Assembly (NCBI RefSeq): GCF_003252795.1
Contig: NZ_QEPQ01000001.1
Coordinates: forward strand, 62,001 to 126,000
Length of the DNA: 64,000 nucleotides
Origin: Haemophilus parainfluenzae
Lineage (GTDB): Bacteria > Pseudomonadota > Gammaproteobacteria > Enterobacterales > Pasteurellaceae
Direction: 5' to 3'
In this document: piece after piece, positions 47,023-56,691 of the stretch
How positions within the stretch are numbered: the first letter of the stretch is position 1
Layout: every line of letters starts with the position of its first letter
Program-made: the position numbers and the translations under genes
The notes under the pieces: generated by a model
Told to the model about the DNA's origin: nothing
Database searches by the model: none
Seen by the model: only the letters and a program-made list of their open reading frames with translations

Positions 47023-48957
47023 TTACTCCTCTTTTTCCTGTAATAACTTTCCTAAACCACTTTGTCTTTTTACCGTATTTCTGACCGCACTTTGCCAGAT
47101 TTTTTCATTAGCAAATACGTAAAGTTGATTTTTCGCACGGGTAACACCGGTAAATACCAGCTCTCGTGAAAGCACTGGATTGGGTTCTGTTGGTAATACC
47201 ATGACGGTATGATCAAATTCTGAACCTTGGGATTTATGAATCGTCATCATAAATGCAGGCTCGTGAGCGGGAATACGACTGGTCGAAACTTCTCGATTGC
47301 CAAACCATACTTTGCCTTTAGCCAAACACAAGCCAATATCACCGTTATACAATTTCACATTATGATCGTTTTCGGTAATCATAATGGGTTTACCAATATA
47401 CCAATCGTCCTCTTGACGGAACCAAAGTAATTTTTCTGCACGCAATGCCAAGGCAATTTCACGATTTAAGTCTTCCACACCTAATGCTGAAGCGCGAAGT
47501 GCGGTCAAAAAACGAACGGAATTAAAACGGTCTAAAATTGCTTCTGCATAAGTTTTTTCATTGCCCTTTTCATCTATAAATTTTGCATTGAGATCTTTCT
47601 TCTGAGCAAAATAAGTTTGAAGTTGCGTTAAATAAACACGGTAATTTTCAACCGCACTTTTCACCACTTGACGAACAGATTCTTTAACGTCTTGCTCTTC
47701 ATCAAAATGATGAAAATGCAACTCTTGTGGATATTCCGCAAAGGTTGCCACACTCCCCTCGCCTTTTCCTTGTTGAATTTGCTCAGCAAGTTGTTTAATG
47801 CCCGAATCATCTCGGAAACGACGACTAAAGGTTAAATGGCAAATGGCATCACGCAGCGGACTATGTTCATCTGAAGTTGGAACGGTATAGCCTGTTGTTG
47901 CATGGATATAATCTGCTTGAGCAGGGCTATAATCTAACGTTAAAAACTGTGCAATTTCACCTAATACTGCCCCAGCTTCCACAGAAGCCAATTGAGCTTG
48001 GTCACCCAATAAAATCAAACGCGTTTCGGGTTTCAACGCTTGCACGAGTTTCGCCATCATCGGCAAATCAATCATCGAGGTTTCATCCACCACTAGCACA
48101 TCTATTTGCAGCGGATTATGCGCATGATATTTCACGCTATCGGTAAAAGGTCGAACGCCTAATAAACGATGCAACGTTTCTGCGGTTTTCGGAATGGATG
48201 TACGTAACTCATCTGAAATCGGCATTTGCGCCAAAGCATTTTCGATGGATTCCGTTAAACGAACCGCGGCTTTTCCCGTTGGTGCAACCAATTTAATATG
48301 AAGTTTTCCACCAAATAATTCCTGTAATACACATAACAAGCGAGTAACAGTCGTGGTTTTCCCTGTTCCCGGTCCACCTGTAATCACAGAAAATGGACTT
48401 TTTACCGCCGTTGCGACTGCTACTTTTTGCCAATCAATTTGTGCTTGTTGTTGAGGGAAATAACGATCTAATAATGCCCGAATTTGTTGTGGTCCTACCG
48501 ATAAAGTGCGGTCATTTTTCAAGGCATTTTTAATATATTGCGCCACGCGGAATTCATCTTGCCAAGCACGATAGAAATAAATCGCCCCAAATTGAAATGC
48601 GAGAGGCGCAATCTGATTTTCAGGATCTTGTGTAAGGGCAATATGTCCAGTCAATGCAGACTGCCATTTGGATATAGGAAGCGAACCAATCTTTTCATTG
48701 ATAAGCGGCAAAAAATCCGTTTCAGTATGACGATAAGCCAAGCCGAATAAATTACGTTCTAAGAAACGATCTAACACACAACAAGTATTGCCTTGCGTAT
48801 AGCTCCAGTTACAAAGTGCGGCTAATAAAATCGCTAAATTTTGGACGGGTTCGGCATAGCCTTTATCTTTTTGTTTATCCGCAATTAATTGAGCAAAATA
48901 ATAATCGCCTTGAGTAATTACACCTTGTTCTTGCAAGGATTTTAATAGGCTTAACAT
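47023..48957 (-). CDS. recD: Exodeoxyribonuclease V alpha subunit
   Basis: 644 residues. RecD is the 5'-3' helicase motor of RecBCD. Walker A VITGGPGTGKTTTVTRLL is near residue 175, motif II DVLVVDETSMID near 280, the Q-motif region LILLGDQAQLASVEAGAVLGEI follows, and the C-terminal motif VI is FTGVTRAKNQLYVFA. The start at 48957 overlaps the recB stop by one base (TAATG) and is preferred to an in-frame start 36 bases upstream. recC is not in the window, as expected for Haemophilus. Confidence 0.95.
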   Translation of the reverse strand: MLSLLKSLQEQGVITQGDYYFAQLIADKQKDKGYAEPVQNLAILLAALCNWSYTQGNTCCVLDRFLERNLFGLAYRHTETDFLPLINEKIGSLPISKWQSALTGHIALTQDPENQIAPLAFQFGAIYFYRAWQDEFRVAQYIKNALKNDRTLSVGPQQIRALLDRYFPQQQAQIDWQKVAVATAVKSPFSVITGGPGTGKTTTVTRLLCVLQELFGGKLHIKLVAPTGKAAVRLTESIENALAQMPISDELRTSIPKTAETLHRLLGVRPFTDSVKYHAHNPLQIDVLVVDETSMIDLPMMAKLVQALKPETRLILLGDQAQLASVEAGAVLGEIAQFLTLDYSPAQADYIHATTGYTVPTSDEHSPLRDAICHLTFSRRFRDDSGIKQLAEQIQQGKGEGSVATFAEYPQELHFHHFDEEQDVKESVRQVVKSAVENYRVYLTQLQTYFAQKKDLNAKFIDEKGNEKTYAEAILDRFNSVRFLTALRASALGVEDLNREIALALRAEKLLWFRQEDDWYIGKPIMITENDHNVKLYNGDIGLCLAKGKVWFGNREVSTSRIPAHEPAFMMTIHKSQGSEFDHTVMVLPTEPNPVLSRELVFTGVTRAKNQLYVFANEKIWQSAVRNTVKRQSGLGKLLQEKEE

Positions 48958-51900
48958 TAAAATAATTCCTCTAATTGTTGGATTAATTGCCAATCTGGCT
49001 TATCAAAAAAGATGCCCGATTGTGGCGAACCATTCATTCCTCGTAAAAATGCATAGACCACACCACCAAAATCTCGGTTGTAATCGTAGTGAGGCAAACG
49101 TGTTTTTAAATAACGATGCAATGCCACCAGATACAACAAGTATTGCCAATCATAATGATGTTCTAACATGGCTTTTTTCAATGCGGCTTGATCGTAATCC
49201 TTTAATGTTTCACCCAAGAAATTCGATTTGTAATCAAGCAAATAATATTTACCTTGATGACAGAAAACTAAGTCCATTGTGCCTCGCACCATGCCTTGAA
49301 TATCATCAAACTGTAACGGTTCTGACGGTAAATGGTGCAAGGCTGCTAACGCTCGGTTAAAACCAGCGACATCAAAATGGCTTGTGATATTGAGATAAAA
49401 CGCCAACTCTTTTAAGCATTGTTTTTCGTTAATTTGAGCAAGGATAAGATCATTATTTGGCAAAATTGGCGTGCTGAGTATGTGTTCAAACCACTGTTGA
49501 ACTGCTGCAAATTGCTCTTCCGCAAGATTCAAATCCTGACATAATTTTTCAATGTTTTCTTTCTCAGCCAGTTGAGCAAAAGGCACCTTTTCAAAATAAC
49601 GATGCAATAAAGTACCGATTTGTGTTCCCCGTGGAAAATCTAGAACCATTTCATCGTTATCATGCTCAAGTGCAGTCAGATTTTCAGTGATATTTTCTAT
49701 TGAAATTGACGCATCATAATCTTTCGCATCGTCAAAAATGAGCGATTTTTTCACTGCACTTTCATTCAAATAAGCTTTGCGTTGATGTGTTTGTTCAATG
49801 CCACTAAAGCTCGTCACTCGCCAATCTTGTTCAATTTCACCTTGGAAAATTTCCGCACTTAAATTTTCTTGAGAAACATTTAAGGTAAGTGGTTCACTGG
49901 CTTGTAACACACCGGTTAATTCAATCGTTACATCATTTGGTAAAAGCTGCTTAAATTTTTCCAATAACGGTTGAGTATCCCAAGTATTTGGCAAATCGAG
50001 TTTTCGACCAATTTCCCCCTGTGTTAACACATACAATAAAGCATTCCATTTTTTATCAAAGGCTTTCGGTAACACAAAGGCCATTTGGTATTTTGCTCGG
50101 GTTAATGCCACATAAAGCAAACGCAATTCTTCCGCAAAAACTTCTTGGGTTAAATCATCCAAGTGTTGATCTTGCATATCCCACAAGGTTTTCTCTTCAT
50201 CACTGTCGTAATATAAATTAAACAGTTTATTCTTAGCTGGATTTTTCGCCACATTACCTAAAAATGGCAACCAAACCAAATCATATTCCAACCCTTTGGA
50301 TTTATGGATAGTCACAATCTTCACTAACTGACGTTCGCTTTCTAAACGAATTTGTGCTTCTTGACGACCTTCATCTTGAATTTGCTTTTCAAACCAACGC
50401 AATAATGCCGCTTCACTTTCATTTAATGCCGCTGCTTGCTGTAAAATTTCAGCTAAATGTAATAAATCCGTCAGTTTTCGCTCGCCATCAGACCGAGATA
50501 AGAGTTTTTCTGTGATATTTTCTGCTAAAAGTAAATGATGCAACATCGGCAATACGCCTTGACGTTGCCAAATTTGTTGATACTCTGCAAATTTTTCAGC
50601 CCAACGTTGCCACTGAATTTCATCCTGGTGAATTTGGTGAATTTCAGCTGCATTTAAGCCGAAAAGTGCGGTCGCAATCGCATTTAAAATTGGACGCTCA
50701 GTCACACTCAAACACGCTTGCAAAATCAAGGCCAGTTCTTTTGTAGTGTTACTCTCAAAGACATTTCCTCTATCCGAAAGGTAAACCGACGCAATACCGA
50801 GTGCTTGCAATTCTTTCTTCACTAGATCCGCTTCGGTATAACCACGCACCAAAACGGCAATATTTTCTGCTCGCAATGTTTGATTTTCCGCTTTGCTTTC
50901 ATTCGGAAAAACAACCGGATTTTCAGCCGCACTTTTTAACCATTGCTGAATCGATATCGCGCAAGCTTTCGCATAATCTTGCTGGGTGGATTCGTCTTTA
51001 TCATTAATGTAAAAACGGAAGGCGGGTTCAGGCTGATTATTCAACTGAAAAACAAGATTCTTCTTGGCTGCACCGACATTTAAAAATTCAATATTTTTAT
51101 AAATAAAAGGCGTATTTTTAAAATCAAATAATCGATTTACTCCTTCTACTAAAGGTTGAGAAGAACGGTAGTTTGTACCTAAGTTAAAACGCTCGCTCGC
51201 TTCGTCTGCTGCTTTTAAATAAGTGAAAATATCGGCACCACGGAAGCGATAAATTGCCTGTTTTGGGTCCCCGATCATCATAAAACCAACATTACCAAAC
51301 GCGGTTTTATTGTGATAAATTTTCGAGAAAATTTGATACTGCAACGCATCCGTATCTTGGAACTCGTCAATCATGGCAAAAGGATATTGAAAACGAATTA
51401 ATTCTGCTAACTGTTCTCCGCCCTCACCATATAATGCTTCTTTCAATAAGCGTAATAAATCATCAAAGGATTTTTCAGGATGATTCGCTTTGTATTCAAG
51501 AAGTTTCTTTTGAATACCTTGACGATAGTGATAAAGAATGATTTTTTTTAATAAATCACTTGATTGATGTTTTTCAACCAGTTCTTCAAGTTCTGCAAAA
51601 ATCGGTGCATAAAACGGTATAGCCGCTTTTTTATTTTTCGTATTTTTTGTCGGCTTTTCGTATTTTTGCTCAATCGAAGATTGTAGAAAATACTTCCTTA
51701 ATGTTTCATGAATTTCATAGTCTAGTGGATTATTTGCCCATTCATTAATCTGTTCAATCCATGTTTTAAGACGTTCTTTTTGGTAGCTGCTACGACTGAG
51801 AGATTTGAGCTGATCTTCTGGATAATCTTTTGTTATTTCCTCCATGATAATGGAGGAAATTTCATCTACATTTTTTAACCAAAAAACTTTTAGATCTTCA

Positions 51901-52625
51901 ACAGCTTTTAATCGCTCTCCCACACTTTTCTGTAAAAATTCATCAATTGACAACGACAAGCTTTGTTGATTGTCCGTCGCTACCGATACATCTTTGTTTA
52001 AATCAGATTCTAAAATGCTTAGCACATCATCAGGCGAACCTAACTCTTTCGAGATAAAATTAGCAATCTCGAAAGGTTGGGAATAAAAATGCTCTCGCCA
52101 AAATTCATTTGCAAATTGTTTGAGTAAATCAGACTGATCTTTGAGAAGTTTTAAATTGAAATGCACGCCTGAATTAAAAGCATGTTGCATCAGCATTCGG
52201 CGACAAAAACCGTGAATGGTATAAATGGAGGCTAAATCTAAATTTTGTTCGGCCAGCTTTAAGCGACGAAGTGCAGTTGGAATATCCTCTAAATAAGGCA
52301 ACAATTCCGATAAAAATTGATGTTCTCCAGTAAAAATCGCCTTATCTTTTGTCTCATAATATTCAGAGAAAACCGAAATTGCCGCCGTTAAACGTTCCCG
52401 AATTTTACGTTTTAAATCTTCCGTTGCCATTTCAGTAAAGGTTACCACCAAAATTTCTTCCACATTTAATGGTCGAGAAAAACGATTCTCACCTGCCTGC
52501 AAAAGTAATCGAAGATAGATAGAACCAATGGTATAGGTTTTCCCAGTACCGGCAGAGGCCTCAATTAAATTGACTTGATTTAAGGGTAACGAAATGGCAT
52601 TAAGTGCGGTTGATTTTTGGCTCAT
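48957..52625 (-). CDS. recB: Exodeoxyribonuclease V beta subunit
   Basis: About 1222 residues. RecB is the 3'-5' helicase and the nuclease of RecBCD. Walker A NLIEASAGTGKTYTIGS is at the N-terminus; FAMIDEFQDTDALQYQIFSKIY is motif II, and RAKYQMAFVLPKAFDKKW follows motif VI. The C-terminal nuclease shows MDLVFCHQGKYYLLDYKSNFLG (Asp...Asp-x-Lys) near residue 1120. Two in-frame ATGs exist (52646 and 52625) and neither has a strong ribosome site; the inner one gives MSQKSTALNAISLPLNQ, closer to relatives. Co-transcribed with recD and grxB. Confidence 0.94.
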   Translation of the reverse strand: MSQKSTALNAISLPLNQVNLIEASAGTGKTYTIGSIYLRLLLQAGENRFSRPLNVEEILVVTFTEMATEDLKRKIRERLTAAISVFSEYYETKDKAIFTGEHQFLSELLPYLEDIPTALRRLKLAEQNLDLASIYTIHGFCRRMLMQHAFNSGVHFNLKLLKDQSDLLKQFANEFWREHFYSQPFEIANFISKELGSPDDVLSILESDLNKDVSVATDNQQSLSLSIDEFLQKSVGERLKAVEDLKVFWLKNVDEISSIIMEEITKDYPEDQLKSLSRSSYQKERLKTWIEQINEWANNPLDYEIHETLRKYFLQSSIEQKYEKPTKNTKNKKAAIPFYAPIFAELEELVEKHQSSDLLKKIILYHYRQGIQKKLLEYKANHPEKSFDDLLRLLKEALYGEGGEQLAELIRFQYPFAMIDEFQDTDALQYQIFSKIYHNKTAFGNVGFMMIGDPKQAIYRFRGADIFTYLKAADEASERFNLGTNYRSSQPLVEGVNRLFDFKNTPFIYKNIEFLNVGAAKKNLVFQLNNQPEPAFRFYINDKDESTQQDYAKACAISIQQWLKSAAENPVVFPNESKAENQTLRAENIAVLVRGYTEADLVKKELQALGIASVYLSDRGNVFESNTTKELALILQACLSVTERPILNAIATALFGLNAAEIHQIHQDEIQWQRWAEKFAEYQQIWQRQGVLPMLHHLLLAENITEKLLSRSDGERKLTDLLHLAEILQQAAALNESEAALLRWFEKQIQDEGRQEAQIRLESERQLVKIVTIHKSKGLEYDLVWLPFLGNVAKNPAKNKLFNLYYDSDEEKTLWDMQDQHLDDLTQEVFAEELRLLYVALTRAKYQMAFVLPKAFDKKWNALLYVLTQGEIGRKLDLPNTWDTQPLLEKFKQLLPNDVTIELTGVLQASEPLTLNVSQENLSAEIFQGEIEQDWRVTSFSGIEQTHQRKAYLNESAVKKSLIFDDAKDYDASISIENITENLTALEHDNDEMVLDFPRGTQIGTLLHRYFEKVPFAQLAEKENIEKLCQDLNLAEEQFAAVQQWFEHILSTPILPNNDLILAQINEKQCLKELAFYLNITSHFDVAGFNRALAALHHLPSEPLQFDDIQGMVRGTMDLVFCHQGKYYLLDYKSNFLGETLKDYDQAALKKAMLEHHYDWQYLLYLVALHRYLKTRLPHYDYNRDFGGVVYAFLRGMNGSPQSGIFFDKPDWQLIQQLEELF

Positions 52626-52708
52626 TTTTTTATTTTTTGGAAACATTAGTGTGTTCTTATTGTAGAGGAATTTCCATAGAAATTCATTTAGTTATTATTT
52701 GTTTCCTG

Positions 52709-52714
52709 TATAAT
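52709..52714 (+). promoter_or_regulatory. -10 element of the hsdM-hsdS promoter
   Basis: TATAAT, 49 bases before the hsdM ATG, without a clear -35. GAGGA at 52753 is the ribosome site. Confidence 0.45.
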
Positions 52715-52762
52715 TTTGAACATTTATAACTTAATAATTATACAAAATATTCTGAGGATTTT

Positions 52763-54310
52763 ATGGTAGCAGCAATTCAACAACGCGCAGAACTTCAACG
52801 CCGCATTTGGCAAATCGCTAATGATGTACGCGGTTCCGTCGATGGTTGGGATTTTAAACAGTATGTTTTGGGTACACTGTTCTATCGTTTTATCAGCGAA
52901 AACTTTGCTAACTATATTGAAGGTGGCGATGATAGCGTTGATTATTCTGCTTTTAATGACGATGATCCTATTATTGCGGCAATCAAAGAAGACACCATCA
53001 AAGCAAAAGGCTATTTTATTTACCCAAGCCAATTATTTAAAAATGTCGTCGCAACAGCCAACACTAATCCGAATTTAAATACAGACCTAAAAAGCATTTT
53101 TACAGATATCGAAAACTCCGCTACTGGCTACCCTTCCGAACAGGATATCAAAGGCTTGTTTGCTGATTTTGATACCACCAGCAACCGCTTAGGCAATACC
53201 GTTGCCGATAAAAACAGCCGTCTAGCCGCCGTATTAAAAGGCGTTGCCGAGTTAGATTTTGGTGACTTTGAAGATAATCATATTGATTTATTCGGCGATG
53301 CTTACGAATTTTTAATTTCCAACTATGCCGCCAATGCCGGTAAGTCGGGGGGCGAGTTCTTTACGCCACAATGCGTTTCCAAGCTGATTGCTCGACTGGC
53401 TTTATATGGACAAGATAAGGTCAATAAAATTTACGACCCAGCGGCTGGTTCGGGTTCTTTATTATTGCAAGCGAAAAAACCATTTGATGAACACATCATT
53501 GAAGAGGGATTCTTCGGGCAGGAAATTAATCACACCACTTACAACCTTGCTCGTATGAATATGTTTTTGCATAACATCAACTACGACAAGTTTGATATCG
53601 CCCTTGGCAACACTTTAATGAACCCGCAATTTGGTGATGATAAACCCTTCGATGCTATCGTTTCTAACCCGCCTTACTCCGTGAAATGGATTGGCTCAGA
53701 CGATCCAACACTAATTAACGATGAACGCTTTGCCCCAGCCGGTGTACTTGCGCCAAAATCCAAAGCGGACTTTGCCTTTATTTTGCATGCGTTAAGTTAT
53801 CTTTCAGCAAAAGGGCGCGCGGCGATTGTGTCCTTCCCCGGCATTTTTTATCGCGGCGGTGCGGAGCAAAAAATTCGTCAATATTTGGTGGATAATAACT
53901 ATGTAGAAACGCTAATTGCCTTAGCGCCCAATCTCTTTTTCGGCACCAGTATTGCGGTGAATATTTTGGTACTTTCCAAACATAAACCCGATACCCAAAC
54001 CCAATTTATTGATGCTAGCGGTTTATTTAAATCCGCCACCAATAACAACATTTTGGAAGAGGAACATATTGAGCAAATTCTCAAATTGTTTGCCGATAAA
54101 GAAGATGTGCCACATTTAGCCAAATCCGTGTCCTTTGAAGAAATCGTTAAAAATGACTACAACCTTGCGGTGAGTTCTTATGTAGAACAAAAAGACACTC
54201 GAGAAGTAATTAATATTGATGAACTCAACGCGGAAATTCGTAAAACAGTTGCCAATATCGACCGCTTGCGTGCCGAGATTGATAAGATTGTGACGGAGAT
54301 TGAGGGGTAA
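52763..54310 (+). CDS. hsdM: Type I restriction-modification DNA methyltransferase subunit
   Basis: 515 residues. HsdM transfers a methyl group to adenine N6 within the site chosen by HsdS. The N-terminal domain is [34 protein letters not shown], the SAM motif is [16 protein letters not shown] near residue 230, and the catalytic motif is VSNPPYS near 310. The sequence type is that of the IC family (EcoR124I-like). hsdS starts 6 bases after the stop. Confidence 0.95.
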   Translation: MVAAIQQRAELQRRIWQIANDVRGSVDGWDFKQYVLGTLFYRFISENFANYIEGGDDSVDYSAFNDDDPIIAAIKEDTIKAKGYFIYPSQLFKNVVATANTNPNLNTDLKSIFTDIENSATGYPSEQDIKGLFADFDTTSNRLGNTVADKNSRLAAVLKGVAELDFGDFEDNHIDLFGDAYEFLISNYAANAGKSGGEFFTPQCVSKLIARLALYGQDKVNKIYDPAAGSGSLLLQAKKPFDEHIIEEGFFGQEINHTTYNLARMNMFLHNINYDKFDIALGNTLMNPQFGDDKPFDAIVSNPPYSVKWIGSDDPTLINDERFAPAGVLAPKSKADFAFILHALSYLSAKGRAAIVSFPGIFYRGGAEQKIRQYLVDNNYVETLIALAPNLFFGTSIAVNILVLSKHKPDTQTQFIDASGLFKSATNNNILEEEHIEQILKLFADKEDVPHLAKSVSFEEIVKNDYNLAVSSYVEQKDTREVINIDELNAEIRKTVANIDRLRAEIDKIVTEIEG

Positions 54311-54316
54311 AACACC

Positions 54317-55522
54317 ATGAAAAACAACCGCACTTTTTTAGAAAAATTATTAGATGGGGCTGAGGTTGAGTGGAAAACGCTAGACGAAATATTCCATTTA
54401 AGAAATGGCTATACCCCATCAAAAGGAGTAAAAGAATATTGGGAAAATGGCTCAATCCCTTGGTTTAGAATGGAAGATATTCGAGAAAATGGACGCGTTT
54501 TAAATACAGCATTACAAAAGGTTTCAGAAAGTGCGGTTAAAGGCGGAAAACTTTTTCCCGCAAATTCAATTATTATTGCAACCTCAGCAACTATTGGGGA
54601 GCACGCCTTAATCACCATACCATTTCTAGCAAATCAAAGATTTACGGTTTTATCTTTAAAACCTGAATATATTGATAAATTTAATATTTATTTTCTATAC
54701 CATTATTGTTTTACGCTTGATGATTGGTGTCAGAAAAATACCACTATGTCTAGTTTTGCCTCCGTTGATATGAATGGATTTAGGAAATTTCTAATCCCCA
54801 TCCCCCCACTCCCCGTCCAAACCGAAATCGTAAAAATTTTGGATGCATTGACAGCGCTTACCAGCGAGCTTACCAGCGAGCTTACACTACGCCGGAAGCA
54901 GTATAAATACTATCGGGAAAAATTGTTATCTTTCGATAGTTTAGAACAATTAAATATGGGGGGGGCGAAGAAGAAACTTATTGATGTTGCAATTTATGCA
55001 AAAGTACGCATCTTGGCTGATAAGTTGGATAAAGAAAATTACGTAGGTGTAGAAAATTTACTTCAAAATAAACTGGGTAAAACAAGCTCCAATTATGTAC
55101 CAACTGATGGTGCATTTATTGAGTATCTTCCCAATGATATTTTGATTGGGAATATTCGTCCCTATTTAAGAAAAATTTGGCTATCGGATCGAAAAGGAGG
55201 AACAAATGGAGATGTGTTAGTTATACGCTTAACAGACGAAAACATTCTTCCTCGTTATCTTTATCATATATTGGCAAATGAACATTTCTTTGAATACAAC
55301 ATTAAATATTCAAAAGGTGCAAAAATGCCTCGAGGGGATAAATCTGCAATTTTACAATATGAGTTTGACGTACCTCCACTCGAACAACAACAACGTATCG
55401 TTTCAATCCTCGATAAATTTGAAACCTTAACCAATTCCATCACCGATGGCTTGCCTTTGGCGATTGAACAAAGCCAAAAGCGGTATGAATATTACAGAGA
55501 ATTGTTATTAAATTTTGAATAA
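54317..55522 (+). CDS. hsdS: Type I restriction-modification specificity subunit
   Basis: 401 residues with two target-recognition domains (about 10-170 and 215-365), each followed by a conserved helical spacer (IPPLPVQTEIVKILDALTAL and VPPLEQQQRIVSILDKFETL). The central spacer contains the tandem tetrapeptide TSEL-TSEL at 54859-54882, the feature that in EcoR124I-type systems sets the length of the gap in the target. A G8 tract sits at 54958-54965 between the halves. An uptake signal is near the start codon and another lies at 54529. Target sequence cannot be read. Confidence 0.93.
   Translation: MKNNRTFLEKLLDGAEVEWKTLDEIFHLRNGYTPSKGVKEYWENGSIPWFRMEDIRENGRVLNTALQKVSESAVKGGKLFPANSIIIATSATIGEHALITIPFLANQRFTVLSLKPEYIDKFNIYFLYHYCFTLDDWCQKNTTMSSFASVDMNGFRKFLIPIPPLPVQTEIVKILDALTALTSELTSELTLRRKQYKYYREKLLSFDSLEQLNMGGAKKKLIDVAIYAKVRILADKLDKENYVGVENLLQNKLGKTSSNYVPTDGAFIEYLPNDILIGNIRPYLRKIWLSDRKGGTNGDVLVIRLTDENILPRYLYHILANEHFFEYNIKYSKGAKMPRGDKSAILQYEFDVPPLEQQQRIVSILDKFETLTNSITDGLPLAIEQSQKRYEYYRELLLNFE
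54859..54882 (+). repeat. Tandem 12-base repeat in the hsdS spacer
   Basis: Two exact copies of TACCAGCGAGCT encode TSEL-TSEL; a diverged partial copy precedes them. Unequal crossover or slippage would add or remove four residues without shifting frame. Confidence 0.85.
54958..54965 (+). repeat. G8 homopolymer in hsdS
   Basis: Eight Gs in NMGGAKKK coding sequence. Gain or loss of one G shifts frame and gives a protein ending within about 10 to 32 codons, leaving only the first recognition domain. Confidence 0.8.
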
Positions 55523-55530
55523 AAACAACT

Positions 55531-56472
55531 ATGCCAAAAACATTAAAAGAATGGAAAAATTTTGATGAGCAGCTTTCCCGTTTAAAAGAAAGAGGACTTA
55601 TCATTGATAACGAAACCAAGACCTTAGGTTATTTAAAAACCATTGGATATTATCGCTTAAGTGGCTATCTCTACCCTTTTCGTCAAAGTGATACAGGCAA
55701 TTCCAAGATAAAATTAGATAATTTTATTGATAACACTCATTTTTCGGATATTAAACAACTTTATCTTTTTGACAAGAAATTACGACAACTTGCGCTTGAT
55801 GCTCTAGAAAGAATAGAAGTCGCGATGCGTGTGAGTATTGCTTACCGATTAGGTGAATATCATCCTTTAGCACATAAAAAAATTGAATATTTTGACGCTG
55901 AATTTAACCATTCCGACTGGCTAGATAAGCTTGAAAAGCTAATTGGCCGAGAAAGAAAGACCAGTTTTGTGAAACATCATTTAGAGCAATATTCAGACTT
56001 ACCTATTTGGGTATGCTGTGAAATTTGGGATTTTGGCACAATGTCAAAACTTTACAGCGGCATGAATGAAAAAGATAAAGACTATATTGCAAAAATCTAT
56101 CGCTTAAAAAGTGGAAGACATTTACAAACATATCTTCATGCATTCAACGTTATTCGTAACATTTCTGCTCACCATGGAAGACTGTGGAATCGCGCAATTC
56201 CAATTAATGCAACCTTAAAAGGATTAGATGATCCAAAATGGAAAGCGTTGTCTTCTAACCAAGTATTTGTTTATTTTTGCTTGATGAAAAAAATGCTAGA
56301 TATTATTTGCCCTAATTCAACTTGGGGGGAACGTTTCTTGGCTGTACTTGATGAATTTCCAAAAGTAAAAAATGGGGCAATTTCACTAGAAGATATTGGT
56401 GTAAACATTGAGCCAAAAGAATGGAAACTGTGGAAAAAAATGGCCCCTAGCCTTGTGAGTCCAACCACTTGA
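55531..56472 (+). CDS. Abi_2 family (AbiD/AbiF-like) abortive infection protein
   Basis: 313 residues. KTLKEWKNFDEQLSRLKERGLIIDN, GYLKTIGYYRLSGYLYPFRQ and LYLFDKKLRQLALDALERIEVAMR are the Abi_2 signatures. The RNISAHHGRLWNR segment near residue 210 carries an R-x4-H HEPN ribonuclease motif. Proteins of this type stop phage growth by killing or arresting the cell. It starts 8 bases after hsdS, and its last codons run into a strong hairpin that begins a structured RNA candidate. It is the only accessory gene inside the hsd locus. Confidence 0.88.
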   Translation: MPKTLKEWKNFDEQLSRLKERGLIIDNETKTLGYLKTIGYYRLSGYLYPFRQSDTGNSKIKLDNFIDNTHFSDIKQLYLFDKKLRQLALDALERIEVAMRVSIAYRLGEYHPLAHKKIEYFDAEFNHSDWLDKLEKLIGRERKTSFVKHHLEQYSDLPIWVCCEIWDFGTMSKLYSGMNEKDKDYIAKIYRLKSGRHLQTYLHAFNVIRNISAHHGRLWNRAIPINATLKGLDDPKWKALSSNQVFVYFCLMKKMLDIICPNSTWGERFLAVLDEFPKVKNGAISLEDIGVNIEPKEWKLWKKMAPSLVSPTT

Positions 56473-56560
56473 GTTGGCAAAGCTAGGGGAACTGTTGGTG
56501 CGCATAGTATAAAAATACGGATCCGAGGTCAAGTCCTTTAGTTAAAACTAAAGTTTTCTT
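56441..56560 (+). ncRNA. Structured RNA at the 3' end of the Abi_2 gene (abiF-motif-like)
   Basis: CCCCTAGC (56444-56451) pairs with GCTAGGGG (56482-56489), enclosing the hairpin CCAAC-CACTTGA-GTTGG (56461-56477), which includes the Abi stop codon. Downstream are GTAT/ATAC and CGGATCCG dyads, then the terminator CTTTAGT-TAAA-ACTAAAG with TTTTCTT (56536-56560). I recall a conserved structure named abiF RNA beside Abi_2 genes; this element has the position and architecture expected. Membership was not tested. Confidence 0.6.
56536..56560 (+). terminator. Terminator before hsdR
   Basis: CTTTAGT-TAAA-ACTAAAG then TTTTCTT: ends the hsdM-hsdS-abi transcript or the RNA element, so hsdR needs its own promoter. 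Confidence 0.75.
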
Positions 56561-56631
56561 GATTAATATTTAAACTATAAAATACTACCTGAAAACATAT
56601 CCAATGAAAATAAGATTATTATTCAATGACT

Positions 56632-56668
56632 TATAATAACTCAAGTTATTCAGTAATACTGAATAACT
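56632..56668 (+). promoter_or_regulatory. hsdR promoter region with a perfect 25-base palindrome
   Basis: A perfect -10 TATAAT (56632-56637) is followed 6 bases later by AGTTATTCAGTA, one base, TACTGAATAACT (56644-56668), a perfect 12-bp inverted repeat over the expected start of transcription. Ribosome site AAGGA is at 56681. It may be a repressor operator or a 5' hairpin. Confidence 0.65.
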
Positions 56669-56691
56669 GAAAAATATACTAAGGAACCACT

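Noticed and set aside
52622-52646. Seven extra residues at the RecB start (MFPKNKK)
   Set aside because: No ribosome site is seen for either start; the shorter form agrees better with the expected family N-terminus, so the longer form is left as an alternative.
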